DNA of 52,927 bases from Desulfurellaceae bacterium (GCA_021296095.1 JAGWBB010000008.1:1-52927); one strand, 5' to 3'; positions 8,318-16,697 are shown, counted from the stretch's first letter. Translations and numbers: made by a program. Notes: a model not told the origin generated them from the sequence alone.

Positions 8318-9649
8318 TCAGGGGCTGAGAGCCGGTGTGTGGCGGTCTATCCAGTCGGCCAGGGGCGAAAACACCTGTTGGGCCGCCGCCGTTCCGAGCA
8401 GCACGTCGAGATGGCCCCAGTCCTGGAGCAGGGAGTACTCGACGTCACGGCTGGCCGTGGCCCGGGCAGTATACTCGACCCGTCCGGTCCAGCCGATACC
8501 GGCCTTGTCCATATTGCTGCTGGCAAAGGCGATGACCGGAATGGTGAGGGCGCGCAGCGCGCCGGCGTAGTCGAACTGGGCGTCGGCCAGATGACGCGCC
8601 AACTCGAAACCGCCGTGATTCTGGACCCGCGGCCAGTAGCGATCCTGGTGCAGGAATATCCGGGCCAGGACCAGGATATCGGCATAGCCGCCCTTGGCGT
8701 TTGACAGGCCGCCCTGCTGACCATAGGTCGGAGATACAAACAGAAAGTGTTTCAGCATCTCAGCCCGGTTCTCGAACAGGTGGACCGGCATGAAATCGGG
8801 ACCGTCGGGCTCGGCCAGGGTGTCGTGCAGCATCTTGATCCAGCGCCGGTAGGGCACATAGCGCCGCTCCAGATCGTCGGCAAACCAGGTCGGGGTCTCG
8901 GGTCGTTCCCGGTAAATCGCACGCGCCTCGGGCGGCTCAAGGGCGTAGCCGTCCAGCAGGGCCAGGCCGAGCACGTCCTGGCGGCTGTAGCGGGCCGCCA
9001 TCAGGGCTGCAAACGTTGCCCCGCGGCTATAGCCGCCAACGAAGATTTTTTGCACCCCGCTCGTCTGCCGGACAAAATCCGCAGCCGCAGCCGTATCCTC
9101 AATAAACACCTGGGCGGTCCAGCCCTGCATGAAACCGGACTCGAAGATCTGCTCCCGGGTGATGAAATGCGTCCGATAGTCGAGGGTCCAGGTCTCGATC
9201 CCGCGCCGGGCCAGATACAGCCGCAGGTCGTAGCGCTCATCGGCCACCACGACCTCGCCGTGGTGGTGCGTGCCGGGCAGAAAGAAAAATACCGACCGGG
9301 CGGCGGCCGACGGCGTGTCCACGCTCCGAATACGGTGCACGGCGATATAGTCGTGCTGGCCGTGCGGGGGACGGGCACTCGTCCACACGCTCTCGCGCAG
9401 CCCCGGATAGCCGGCAATCGCCCGCTCGGTCACACTCTGGGTCCAGCCCGAGGCGGCGACCGACGCCGGTCCGCCCGGAGTGGACGCGGGCGGCGGCCGC
9501 CCGGCGGGAGTCGCTGCGGGCGGCGGGTCGGCGTACAGCCTGGGATTCGAGAACGGCTTTTTTTGCGGCTGGCCGCAGGCGCTGACAAGAAAGACGAGGG
9601 CAACGATGAACGATGAATGATGAATGATGAATGAAAAGACCCGCTTCAT
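8318..9649 (-). CDS. alpha/beta-hydrolase lipoprotein
   Basis: A 443-residue secreted alpha/beta-hydrolase. The N-terminus has a signal peptide and lipobox (LVSAC, Cys25), so the mature protein should be lipid-anchored in the envelope. A Pro/Ala-rich linker (about 35-65) precedes the catalytic domain. GYSRG is the nucleophile elbow (GxSxG), and the late DWGHLDVLLG segment supplies the likely catalytic histidine, as in PhaC/PHA-depolymerase-like hydrolases. I chose the ATG at 9649 because GGAG lies just upstream and it places the lipobox correctly; 9685 would put 12 extra residues before the signal. The signal sequence is encoded partly by a 7-bp tandem repeat (9603-9637). Substrate is unknown; an ester or lactone is likely. 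Confidence 0.85.
   Translation of the reverse strand: MKRVFSFIIHHSSFIVALVFLVSACGQPQKKPFSNPRLYADPPPAATPAGRPPPASTPGGPASVAASGWTQSVTERAIAGYPGLRESVWTSARPPHGQHDYIAVHRIRSVDTPSAAARSVFFFLPGTHHHGEVVVADERYDLRLYLARRGIETWTLDYRTHFITREQIFESGFMQGWTAQVFIEDTAAAADFVRQTSGVQKIFVGGYSRGATFAALMAARYSRQDVLGLALLDGYALEPPEARAIYRERPETPTWFADDLERRYVPYRRWIKMLHDTLAEPDGPDFMPVHLFENRAEMLKHFLFVSPTYGQQGGLSNAKGGYADILVLARIFLHQDRYWPRVQNHGGFELARHLADAQFDYAGALRALTIPVIAFASSNMDKAGIGWTGRVEYTARATASRDVEYSLLQDWGHLDVLLGTAAAQQVFSPLADWIDRHTPALSP
9603..9637. repeat. 7-bp tandem repeat in a signal-peptide coding region
   Basis: Four to five tandem copies of a heptamer (ACGATGA, ACGATGA, ATGATGA, ATGATGA, then a degenerate ATGAAAA) lie inside codons 5-17 of the lipoprotein gene read on the minus strand. 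They encode the unusual Ile-Ile-His-His-Ser-Ser-Phe-Ile series. Because 7 is not a multiple of 3, gain or loss of one copy would shift the reading frame. Confidence 0.8.
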
Positions 9650-9709
9650 CGTGACTCCAGGAGGACAGAGCCCTCCGTTCAGCATTCAGCCTTCCTCGTT
9701 CCGCACTGC

Positions 9710-10930
9710 TCAGGTCAGCACCTGCCCGTCGCGGAGCTGTTGAATCTCGGCTTCCGACATGCCCAGCAGCTCGCCCAAGACCTCATCGGTATGCTGGCCC
9801 CGCAGCGGGGCGGCGGCGCGAACCTCGCACGGCGTGTCCGACATCTGCCACGGAATGCCGGCATGCACGCGCGGGCTGAACTCGGGATGGTCTTTGCGGA
9901 CCAGGTAGCCGCGCGCTTCGAGGTGTGGGTCGGTGGCCATATCCTTGTTGCTCATCGACGGAAAGGCTGCCACCCCGGCTTGTTGCAGCACCTCGGTCAC
10001 CTCCCAGCGGTCGCGCTGCGCGGTCCAGGCGCTCAGGATGTCCTCCAGCGCATCCTCGTTGGCCTTGCGGGCGGTGGCATTCGCAAAGCGCTTATCGCTC
10101 GCCAGCTCGGGCTGGCCAATGGCCCGACACAGGGCCTGCCATTCGGCGTCCGAGCCGCACACGATCGTCACCCATTTATCGGCGTCGCCCCGGCACTTGA
10201 AGCAGCCGTGGGGCGCCATCCAGGGGTCGTGGTTGCCGTCCCGTTCGGCCTGGGTCTTGTTCATGGCGTAGTCCATCAGCCCCTCGGGCATCAGGACCAA
10301 TAGTGCCTCCCACAGCGCCAGATCGACGTGCACGCCCCGGCCGGTCCGCTGCCGGTAGGCCAGGGCCGCCAGGGCGGCAAACGCCCCAAAGATGCCGGCG
10401 TTCGGATCGCCGTAGGAAATCCCGACCTCGGCCGGCCCCTTATCCCGATAACCGGACAGCGAGGAAATGCCGGCCAGGGGCACCGAGGCCGGCCCATAGC
10501 CCATATACTTACGCTCAGGGCCGGTCTGGCCATAGCCACAGATTGAAATCATGATCAGGTCGGGCTTGAGCTGGCTGAGCGTGTCATAGCCGAAGCCCAT
10601 GCGCTCAATCGCGCCGGCCGAAAAGTTCTGGACGACGATATCGGACTGGGCCGCCAGCTTTTTGACAATCTCGACCGCCTCGGGTCGGCCCAGGTCGAGC
10701 TGTATGCTCTTCTTGCCCTGACTGTACTGGTTGAAATAACCGGCCCGGTTGGGGCCCGGCTGGTCATCCGCAAACGGCGGGATCAGGCGCGTGACACACG
10801 GCCGTTTCTCGCTCTCAATACGGATCACCTGTGCGCCCATATGGGCCATCTGCAGCGTACAGTAGGGTCCGGCCCAGGCCCAGGTGAAGTCCAGCACGCG
10901 AATGCCGTCCAGGGGTCGTGATGATGACAT
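9710..10930 (-). CDS. CaiB/BaiF-type CoA-transferase (Glu at nucleophile site)
   Basis: A 406-residue class III CoA-transferase. It has the family blocks: LDFTWAWAGPYC near residue 13, GAQVIRIESEKRP near 32, QGKKSIQLDL, GYGQTGPE at 132 and GVHVDLALWEA at about 199-209. The residue aligned with the catalytic Asp169 of formyl-CoA transferase is Glu208 here. Glu occurs at this place in other members, so activity is plausible. The ATG at 10930 is consistent with the usual N-terminus. It follows a third CoA-transferase on the same strand and precedes the hydrolase lipoprotein. Donor and acceptor acids cannot be inferred. Confidence 0.92.
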   Translation of the reverse strand: MSSSRPLDGIRVLDFTWAWAGPYCTLQMAHMGAQVIRIESEKRPCVTRLIPPFADDQPGPNRAGYFNQYSQGKKSIQLDLGRPEAVEIVKKLAAQSDIVVQNFSAGAIERMGFGYDTLSQLKPDLIMISICGYGQTGPERKYMGYGPASVPLAGISSLSGYRDKGPAEVGISYGDPNAGIFGAFAALAALAYRQRTGRGVHVDLALWEALLVLMPEGLMDYAMNKTQAERDGNHDPWMAPHGCFKCRGDADKWVTIVCGSDAEWQALCRAIGQPELASDKRFANATARKANEDALEDILSAWTAQRDRWEVTEVLQQAGVAAFPSMSNKDMATDPHLEARGYLVRKDHPEFSPRVHAGIPWQMSDTPCEVRAAAPLRGQHTDEVLGELLGMSEAEIQQLRDGQVLT

Positions 10931-10949
10931 GCGATACCTCGTTCCGCGT

Positions 10950-12158
10950 TCAGATAATGCCCCTCTGCTTCAGGTCGGCCAGCTCGTCCCCGGACAGGCC
11001 GAGCTGGCCGCAGTAGACCGCTTCATTATGCTCGCCCAGCAGCGGGGCCGGGCGGGGCGTCTCGACCCCGCCCTCGGACACCTTGAACGGAGCGCCGGGG
11101 TAGTCCAGCGTGCCGGCGACCTGATGGCTGATCGTGGTGAAGAACTCGCGCGCCTTCAGGTGCTCGGAGGCAAACAGGTCGGCCATGGTATTCACCGGCG
11201 CCATGCAGATACGGCGCTCCTGGCCGGCCTTGTACAGGTCGGCCACCTTCCAGTTGGCCGCCCACTCCTGGAGCAGCGGAAAGAGCGCGTCGTAGTTCAG
11301 GCCGCGCTGGACCCGATCTTCGAAGATCTCCAGCGTGGCCCATTCGGGATTCCCCATCAGCTCCACCAGGCGCTGCCACTGGTCTTCTTCGACGTTGATC
11401 ACAAACAGCTTGCCGTCCTGGCAGTCGAGCATACACCACGGAAAAATCGAGCGCCGGCCCAGGCGTGAGGTCTCATTCCCGGCATAGGTGTAATGGGTGA
11501 AGTTCATTTCCAGAATGGCGGCAATACACTCCTGAATCGACACGTCAACGTGCTGGCCCTGGCCGCTCAGCAGCCGGTGATAATACGCGCCCAGGCTGGC
11601 CACTGCGGCGTGCACGCCGCCCTGGAAATCGGCCTGATGGCCAAAGGCCTTGAGCGGCGGCAGGTCGGCATAATCCGAGGCGCCGGGGCTGATGAACGCC
11701 CAGCCCCCGGCGTTGCTGGCCGTCAGCTCAAAGGCGTGGTAGTCGCGGTAGGGTCCGGTGCAGCCGAAATACGAAATCGTGGTCATGATCAGGCCGGGAT
11801 TGGTCCGCCGCAGCGTGTCGAAGTCCAGCCCCAGGCCGGCCATCTCGGGCGGCCGATAGTTGTGGATCAGCAGGTCGGCCTGGCTGCACAGACTCTGCAA
11901 CAGCCCCCGTCCGTGTGGCGTACGCAGGTTCAGCGTCGCCCCAAGCTTGTTGGCGTTCAGATACAAAAACAGCCCGCTCTTTTCCGGGTGGGGGGTATCG
12001 CCGGGGAAGGGTCCGCGCCCGCGGGCGCTGTCGCCGCCGGGCTCCTCAAGCTTGATCACCTCGGCCCCCAGGTCGGCCAACAGCTTGCCCAGATAGGGCG
12101 CCGAGACCAGATTGCCACATTCCAGGACTTTCAGACCGGTCAGGAGTTGTTCTGCCAT
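10950..12158 (-). CDS. CaiB/BaiF-type CoA-transferase (Glu at nucleophile site)
   Basis: A 402-residue class III CoA-transferase. It starts directly with the conserved LTGLKVLECGNLVSAPYLG block, followed by GAEVIKLEEPGGDSAR and the KLGATLNLRTPHG segment. The position of the catalytic acid in GQHVDVSIQEC is Glu210 rather than Asp. The stretch FGCTGPYRDYHAFELTASN is the family's flexible-loop region, where the usual GYGQTGP is replaced by YFGCTGP. It lies 19 bp upstream of the next CoA-transferase, so they are probably co-transcribed. The two differ strongly in sequence, suggesting distinct acids rather than a recent duplication. Confidence 0.92.
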   Translation of the reverse strand: MAEQLLTGLKVLECGNLVSAPYLGKLLADLGAEVIKLEEPGGDSARGRGPFPGDTPHPEKSGLFLYLNANKLGATLNLRTPHGRGLLQSLCSQADLLIHNYRPPEMAGLGLDFDTLRRTNPGLIMTTISYFGCTGPYRDYHAFELTASNAGGWAFISPGASDYADLPPLKAFGHQADFQGGVHAAVASLGAYYHRLLSGQGQHVDVSIQECIAAILEMNFTHYTYAGNETSRLGRRSIFPWCMLDCQDGKLFVINVEEDQWQRLVELMGNPEWATLEIFEDRVQRGLNYDALFPLLQEWAANWKVADLYKAGQERRICMAPVNTMADLFASEHLKAREFFTTISHQVAGTLDYPGAPFKVSEGGVETPRPAPLLGEHNEAVYCGQLGLSGDELADLKQRGII

Positions 12159-12183
12159 GTCGTGTCTCCGCTAGATCACACCG

Positions 12184-13401
12184 CTAGATCACACCTCGCT
12201 CGCGCAGGCCGGCCAGCTCCTCGGCCTGCAGTCCGAGCAGATCCTGATACACCTCGTGATTATGCTCGCCCAGAGCCGGGCCAACAGACCGCGCCGCCCC
12301 CGGTGTGTCGCTCAGCTTGGGCACAATGCCCTGCATGCGGATTGCCCCCAGCAAGCGGTCGTGCAGGCTGAGCAGCATGTCCCGGGCCTGAAAGTGCGGG
12401 TCGGCCGCAATATCGGCCATGCTGTTGACCGGCCCGGTCGGGATGATGGCGGCTTCGAGACGCGGCAGCAGTGCGGACAGTTCGTGTTCGGCCGTCCAGC
12501 CGGCCACAATCGCGTCAATGGCGTCCCGGTTCTCGCCGCGCGCCGCAGCCCTGGCAAAACGCGGGTCGGCCAGCAGGTCTGCGCGGCCCATGACCCGGCA
12601 CAGGCGCTCGAACAGCTTGTCGGACTGGGCGGCAATAATGATCCATTTGCCGTCCCGACACGGGTACAGATTGGATGGGGCAAAACCGGGCAGGCTCGTG
12701 CCGGTCCGGGTCCGGACATAGCCGGTTTTGTCATACTCGGTGAGCGCCCCCTCCATGACCGCGAACACCGCCTCATACAGGGCCGTATCAATGACCTGGC
12801 CGCGCCCGCCGTTCACATCCCGGTGGTACAGGGCCAGCATGATGCCCAGGGCCGAAAACATGCCGGCCAGGGAATCGCCGATGCTCACCCCCACCCGACC
12901 GGGCGGCCGGTCGGGGAAGCCGACGCTGTGGCGCAGCCCGCCAAACGCTTCGGCCACTGCGGCAAAGCCGGGCTTGTGGCGGTTCGGTCCGGTCTGACCG
13001 TAGCCCGACACCCGGGCAAATATCAGACCCGGGTTGCGCTCGCGCAGCACCTCATAGCCCAGCCCCCAGCCCTCGAACGTGCCGGGCCGGAAGTTCTCCA
13101 GCACCACATCGGCTTGAGCCGCCAGCCGGCGCAGGATGTCCTGTCCTTCGGGCAGGCGCAGGTTGAGCGTAATACACCGCTTATTGCGGGCGATGTTGGG
13201 CCACCACAGGCTCTTGCCGTCCAGCAGCGCCTGTCCGGTCGCGCGCATGGGATCGCCCTGATCGGGCGGCTCGACCTTGATGACCTGGGCGCCGAAATCG
13301 GCCAGCAGGCGGGCGCAAAACGGAGCGGCCAGCAGCACCCCACACTCGATGACGCGGATGCCGCTCAGCGGGCCGGCACTCGGAGGCGAATCAGCATTCA
13401 T
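12184..13401 (-). CDS. CaiB/BaiF-type CoA-transferase (Glu at nucleophile site)
   Basis: A 405-residue class III CoA-transferase. I chose the ATG at 13401; an in-frame start at 13512 would add 37 residues without family character (Trp/Arg/Pro-rich). Motifs: IRVIECGVLLAAPFCARLLAD (two blocks), GAQVIKVEPPDQGDPMR, NKRCITLNLR, GYGQTGPNR at 133-140, and GQVIDTALYEA with Glu210 at the catalytic position. It is the first gene of the long minus-strand cluster and lies back to back with the end of pspF, 71 bp away and on the same strand. Substrate unknown. Confidence 0.9.
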   Translation of the reverse strand: MNADSPPSAGPLSGIRVIECGVLLAAPFCARLLADFGAQVIKVEPPDQGDPMRATGQALLDGKSLWWPNIARNKRCITLNLRLPEGQDILRRLAAQADVVLENFRPGTFEGWGLGYEVLRERNPGLIFARVSGYGQTGPNRHKPGFAAVAEAFGGLRHSVGFPDRPPGRVGVSIGDSLAGMFSALGIMLALYHRDVNGGRGQVIDTALYEAVFAVMEGALTEYDKTGYVRTRTGTSLPGFAPSNLYPCRDGKWIIIAAQSDKLFERLCRVMGRADLLADPRFARAAARGENRDAIDAIVAGWTAEHELSALLPRLEAAIIPTGPVNSMADIAADPHFQARDMLLSLHDRLLGAIRMQGIVPKLSDTPGAARSVGPALGEHNHEVYQDLLGLQAEELAGLRERGVI

Positions 13402-13472
13402 AGGCACATACTGCTCAATCCTGGCCGGAACATAGGCCCAAAACCCGGGGGGGTCAAGGCGGCCCCAGTGCC

Positions 13473-14558
13473 TCAGCCCGCGTCCCGCACTGCCCGCCCA
13501 TACTTGCGGCACAGACCGCGAAACTGGTGATAGGTGAGGCCCAGGCTCTCGGCCGCCCGGCGCTGATTGTATTTGGCCCGGCTGAGCGCTTTTCGCACCA
13601 GAGCGATCTCCAACTCTTGCACGGCCTGGGTAAAGGGTTTGGTCTCGACATGTTGGGCTTCCGGCTCGGCTGGCTTGTCGCCCGACTGTGGTCCGGCCTC
13701 AAAGGGAGACCGAAAGGGGTTAAAAAGAATGGCCTCCTCAGTGACGTGAGCTACTTGGCTGTCATCAGACCGAGATACCGCCCGTTCCACGACATTCTTG
13801 AGTTCACGGATATTGCCCGGCCAGGGGTAGGCTTCGAGCGCGGCAACCGCCCCAGGACTGAACTGGGGGATGGCGTGCCGACCGAGTTCGACGGCCATGC
13901 GGCCGGCAAAGTGCCGGGCCAGCAGCAGAATGTCCGATTGGCGCTCGCGCAGGGGCGGCACGAACACGACCTCAAAGGATAGACGGTCCAAGAGATCGGG
14001 TTTGAAGCGGCCCTGCCTCACCAGCTGGGCCAGATCGGCGTTGGTCGCTCCGATGATCCGCACATCGGCCTGAATCGGCTGTGAGCCGCCGACCCGTTCA
14101 AAGCTGCCGTACTCCACAACGCGCAGGATTTTCTCCTGCACCTCGAGCGGCAGCTGGCCGATCTCGTCCAAAAACAGGGTTCCGCCGTCCGCCGCCTCGA
14201 AGCGCCCGGCTCGGCGCCCAACAGCTCCGGTAAACGCGCCCGGCTCATGCCCGAAGAGTTCGGACTCGATCAGGCTCGGAGCCAGGGCCGCACAGTTGAG
14301 GGCCAGCAGGGGTCCCTGCCAGCGTGGCGACAGATAGTGGAGACGCGAGACGGCCAGCTCTTTTCCCGAGCCCCGTTCGCCGATCAACAGCGCCGGCCGG
14401 TTGACCCGGGCGATCCGTGACAACCGCTCCTGAAATTCCAGAAAAATCTCCGACTGACCGATGGCCTCGGTGCGGCCGACGTGGGGCACCTCACCGGCCG
14501 TCTGGGCACCTCGATCATCTTGCATAGAAGCGTATTTTTCCATGGCTTTTGAAGCCAT
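13473..14558 (-). CDS. pspF: PspF-like sigma-54 activator
   Basis: A phage-shock transcription activator of the AAA+ enhancer-binding class with no N-terminal receiver domain, as in PspF. From the 14558 start, Walker A is GERGSGKE (60-67), the sigma-54 contact loop GAFTGA is 107-112, Walker B is GGTLFLDE (125-132), and the C-terminal HTH (KYNQRRAAESLGLTYHQF) closely matches E. coli PspF. It is divergent from pspA and should be held inactive by PspA until envelope stress. The start is uncertain: ATGs at 14558, 14543 and 14525 are in frame and none has a good Shine-Dalgarno site. E. coli PspF begins about 10 residues before the GEANSFL-equivalent GQSEIFL, which favours 14525. Confidence 0.93.
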   Translation of the reverse strand: MASKAMEKYASMQDDRGAQTAGEVPHVGRTEAIGQSEIFLEFQERLSRIARVNRPALLIGERGSGKELAVSRLHYLSPRWQGPLLALNCAALAPSLIESELFGHEPGAFTGAVGRRAGRFEAADGGTLFLDEIGQLPLEVQEKILRVVEYGSFERVGGSQPIQADVRIIGATNADLAQLVRQGRFKPDLLDRLSFEVVFVPPLRERQSDILLLARHFAGRMAVELGRHAIPQFSPGAVAALEAYPWPGNIRELKNVVERAVSRSDDSQVAHVTEEAILFNPFRSPFEAGPQSGDKPAEPEAQHVETKPFTQAVQELEIALVRKALSRAKYNQRRAAESLGLTYHQFRGLCRKYGRAVRDAG

Positions 14559-14662
14559 TATACGGTGATATTCGCAAAAAGATAGTGAAAAAAGCCAAGT
14601 CCATATTCTGTTCGATTCTGGCAAACAGCTGATATTCCTCAACTTTTCGATTTTTCGCAGTT

Positions 14663-14678
14663 TGGCACACTCCCTGCT
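14663..14678 (+). promoter_or_regulatory. sigma-54 promoter of the psp operon
   Basis: TGGCAC (14663-14668), 5 bp, then CTGCT (14674-14678). The GG at 14664-14665 and GC at 14676-14677 are separated by exactly 10 bp, the invariant sigma-54 -24/-12 spacing. Transcription would start near 14690, about 30 bp before pspA. The AT-rich 100 bp upstream, between here and pspF, is where PspF enhancer sites should lie; I could not define them with confidence. Confidence 0.88.
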
Positions 14679-14718
14679 CTCATGTACTCCAAGACCACAA
14701 GCAAACGGAGGACACATC

Positions 14719-15393
14719 ATGGGAGTTTTCAGCCGACTCAGCGACATCATCAGCTCCAACATCAACGCCATGCTGGACCGGGCCGAAGACCCGGAAAAAA
14801 TGGTACGGCTCATGATCCAGGAGATGGAGGACACGCTGGTCGAAATCAAGGCCTCGTGCGCGGGCGCGATGGCCGCCAAAAAGCGCATCCAACGTGACCT
14901 CGAACACGTCCACACCCGGGTCGCCGGCTGGGAGGACAAGGCCCAGCTGGCCGTCAGCAGGGGCCGCGAGGATCTGGCCCGTGAGGCGCTGCTGGAAAAG
15001 CGGCGCTATAGAGAACGGGCCGCAGCGCTCGAAGAAGAGCTGCTCCACAGCGGAGAACTCATCGAGCAGTATCAGTCCGATATTGCCCAGCTGGAGGATA
15101 AGCTCAGCGCGGCCCGCGAAAAGCAGCGGCTTCTGGTCCAGCGCCACATCCGGGCCCAAAAGCACAAACGCGCCCAGGCCGACATCCGCCGTTTTGAGAA
15201 CAGCGATGCGGTGCTCCGCTTCGAGCAGTTTGAGAGCCGGGTCGAGCGCCTCGAAGCCGAGGCCGAGCTGGTCAACGTCCATCGCAAGCCCAGCCTTGAA
15301 GAAGAGTTTGACCGTCTCGAAGGCGACGAGGAGATCGAGCGAGAGCTGGCCAGCCTCAAGGCTGCGGCGGCCAAGCGGTCGGCCGACAGCTAG
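14719..15393 (+). CDS. pspA: phage shock protein A
   Basis: A 224-residue PspA/IM30 family protein (E. coli PspA is 222). It is peripheral to the inner membrane, binds stored-curvature stress, and inhibits PspF. The N-terminal amphipathic helix GVFSRLSDIISSNINAML and the following RAEDPEKMVRLMIQEMED block are highly typical. The rest is a long coiled coil rich in Glu, Arg and Lys. I chose the ATG at 14719, 6 bp after a GGAGGA site; the in-frame 14662 start lies within the sigma-54 promoter and cannot be used. First gene of a four-gene operon. Confidence 0.96.
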   Translation: MGVFSRLSDIISSNINAMLDRAEDPEKMVRLMIQEMEDTLVEIKASCAGAMAAKKRIQRDLEHVHTRVAGWEDKAQLAVSRGREDLAREALLEKRRYRERAAALEEELLHSGELIEQYQSDIAQLEDKLSAAREKQRLLVQRHIRAQKHKRAQADIRRFENSDAVLRFEQFESRVERLEAEAELVNVHRKPSLEEEFDRLEGDEEIERELASLKAAAAKRSADS

Positions 15394-15405
15394 AAAGGGG
15401 GAGAT

Positions 15406-15942
15406 ATGGCGGCACTCTACGCATTGTCACCGATCAGCTGGGTCCATGTGATTGCCAGCCTGATAGCTCTGCTGCTGGGCGGCCTGCTAGTAGGGGGCCA
15501 GAAGGGAACGGCCAGCCATAGAAAGCGGGGCAAATGGTATTTCTATGCCATGCTGGTCACAAACCTGACCGCGCTGCTGATCTATCAGTTCGGCAGCTTC
15601 TTTTTTCCCCACTGGCTCGCCATCATTACCCTGGTGACCGTCTGTATCGGCTACTGGGCGATTGCCACCCAGGCCATCCGGCACTGGCTGGCGGTCCACC
15701 TGACGTGCATGATCGTCAGCTATTACATGCTGTGGGGCGCCACCGTCAACGAGGCGTTTTTACACATCCCGTCGCTCAGGCAACTGGCCGAGCAAGCCGA
15801 CAACCCGGCGCTCGGCCTGGCTCACCTGGGGGTGATGCTGGTCTTTGTCGCGATCCTTATCGTTTCCGCTGTTCGCACCAGGAATCTGGGCGGAACGCTG
15901 ATGGCGAACCCACCCGTACTCAAGACAAGAGGGACGAGATGA
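15406..15942 (+). CDS. DUF2306-like membrane protein in the psp operon
   Basis: A 178-residue integral membrane protein with about four to five hydrophobic segments (roughly 12-31, 45-64, 66-84, 92-113 and 136-156). The KGTxxHRxxGxxYFYAML pattern near residues 33-50 and a later IRHWLAVHLT segment match DUF2306 proteins, whose function is unknown; conserved His and Arg hint at a haem or proton role, but this is speculative. It starts 12 bp after pspA with a strong GGGGGAG site, and its stop overlaps pspB by 4 bp (ATGA). This gene is not part of the enterobacterial pspABCDE order, so its placement suggests a membrane partner of the stress response. Confidence 0.82.
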   Translation: MAALYALSPISWVHVIASLIALLLGGLLVGGQKGTASHRKRGKWYFYAMLVTNLTALLIYQFGSFFFPHWLAIITLVTVCIGYWAIATQAIRHWLAVHLTCMIVSYYMLWGATVNEAFLHIPSLRQLAEQADNPALGLAHLGVMLVFVAILIVSAVRTRNLGGTLMANPPVLKTRGTR

Positions 15943-16190
15943 ACGCAGGCACCTTGGCGGTTTTGCTCATCTTCGGCACCGGCTTTGTGGCGGTCACCGG
16001 AGGGCTGGCCCTGGCCGCCCTCAAGATCCTCAAAGGCAGCCCCCGCCGTGACAGCCAACTCGACAGCGAGGAAGCCAGACTCATGCAGGAACTCTACCAG
16101 GGGCTGTCGCGCCTGGAAGAACGCATCGAGGCGCTGGAGACGCTGGTGCTCGACCAGGACAGACCTCACACCAAAGGAGACCGACCATGA
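15939..16190 (+). CDS. pspB: PspB-like membrane-anchored coiled-coil protein
   Basis: An 83-residue protein with an N-terminal transmembrane helix (about 6-30) and a C-terminal coiled coil. The EEARLMQELYQGLSRLEERI stretch followed by EALETLVLDQ resembles E. coli PspB (74 residues), where PspB and PspC sense envelope stress and relieve PspA inhibition of PspF. It overlaps the upstream gene by 4 bp and pspC by 4 bp, so the three are translationally coupled. The start at 15939 is fixed by the ATGA overlap. Family assignment rests on architecture and position more than on strong identity. Confidence 0.8.
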   Translation: MNAGTLAVLLIFGTGFVAVTGGLALAALKILKGSPRRDSQLDSEEARLMQELYQGLSRLEERIEALETLVLDQDRPHTKGDRP

Positions 16191-16570
16191 CATCCGCCCC
16201 CCAGTCTCAGACCCAGCTGTATCGCTCCCGGGACGGAATGGTCTTGGGCGTGTGTAAAGGCATCGCCGACTACTTCGACTTCAGCCTGTTCCGGGTCCGG
16301 TGTGTGACCTTCGTCGTCTTCCTGTTTTCCGGCTTGTGGGCGGTGGGCGGGCTGTATCTCCTGGCCGCCCTGTTGATGAAGCCCGCGCCGGTCATTCCCC
16401 TGCAAACCAGCCAGGAGCAGGAGTTTTATCACTCTTACGCCGGCTCACGGGGCATGGCCCTGCAACGCCTGAAGCGCAGCTTTGACAAGCTCGACCGTCG
16501 TATCCAGCGCCTCGAACACCTGATCACGAGCCGCGAGCACGACTGGGAACGTCGTTTTCACACCTCCTAG
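16187..16570 (+). CDS. pspC: phage shock protein C
   Basis: A 127-residue PspC-domain protein. The domain spans about residues 10-66: LYRSRDGMVLGVCKGIADYF followed by the transmembrane segment VTFVVFLFSGLWAVGGLYLL. PspC is an inner-membrane sensor that binds PspA under stress. The C-terminal tail (about 85-120) is a basic helix with RRIQRLEHLI, suited to coiled-coil contact with the PspB-like protein. It ends the operon; the next gene begins 127 bp away. No clear terminator follows, only GC-rich self-complementary sequence without a T-run. Confidence 0.94.
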   Translation: MTSAPQSQTQLYRSRDGMVLGVCKGIADYFDFSLFRVRCVTFVVFLFSGLWAVGGLYLLAALLMKPAPVIPLQTSQEQEFYHSYAGSRGMALQRLKRSFDKLDRRIQRLEHLITSREHDWERRFHTS

Positions 16571-16697
16571 CTCAGGCCCGAGCGAGCCGGCCGCCGGCCG
16601 CGATCTCAGCGGGCGAGGCGCGTTCCGCCCCGCGCCACCCTGACCCAGCTCCCAGCGGTCCTCGGACCCGGGCGAAATTTACTGGAGGGAATGTCGC

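Noticed and set aside
9601-9640. Heptamer repeat as a CRISPR-like array
   Set aside because: Units are only 7 bp and directly adjacent, without spacers.
7153-13530. Plus-strand open frames opposite the CoA-transferases and hydrolase (for example 7153-8169 and 12256-13530)
   Set aside because: Composition is Gly/Arg/Ala/His-rich and motifs are lacking; the minus-strand CaiB/BaiF proteins explain this DNA.
16571-16625. GC-rich self-complementary sequence after pspC as a terminator
   Set aside because: The stem is short and no T-run follows.
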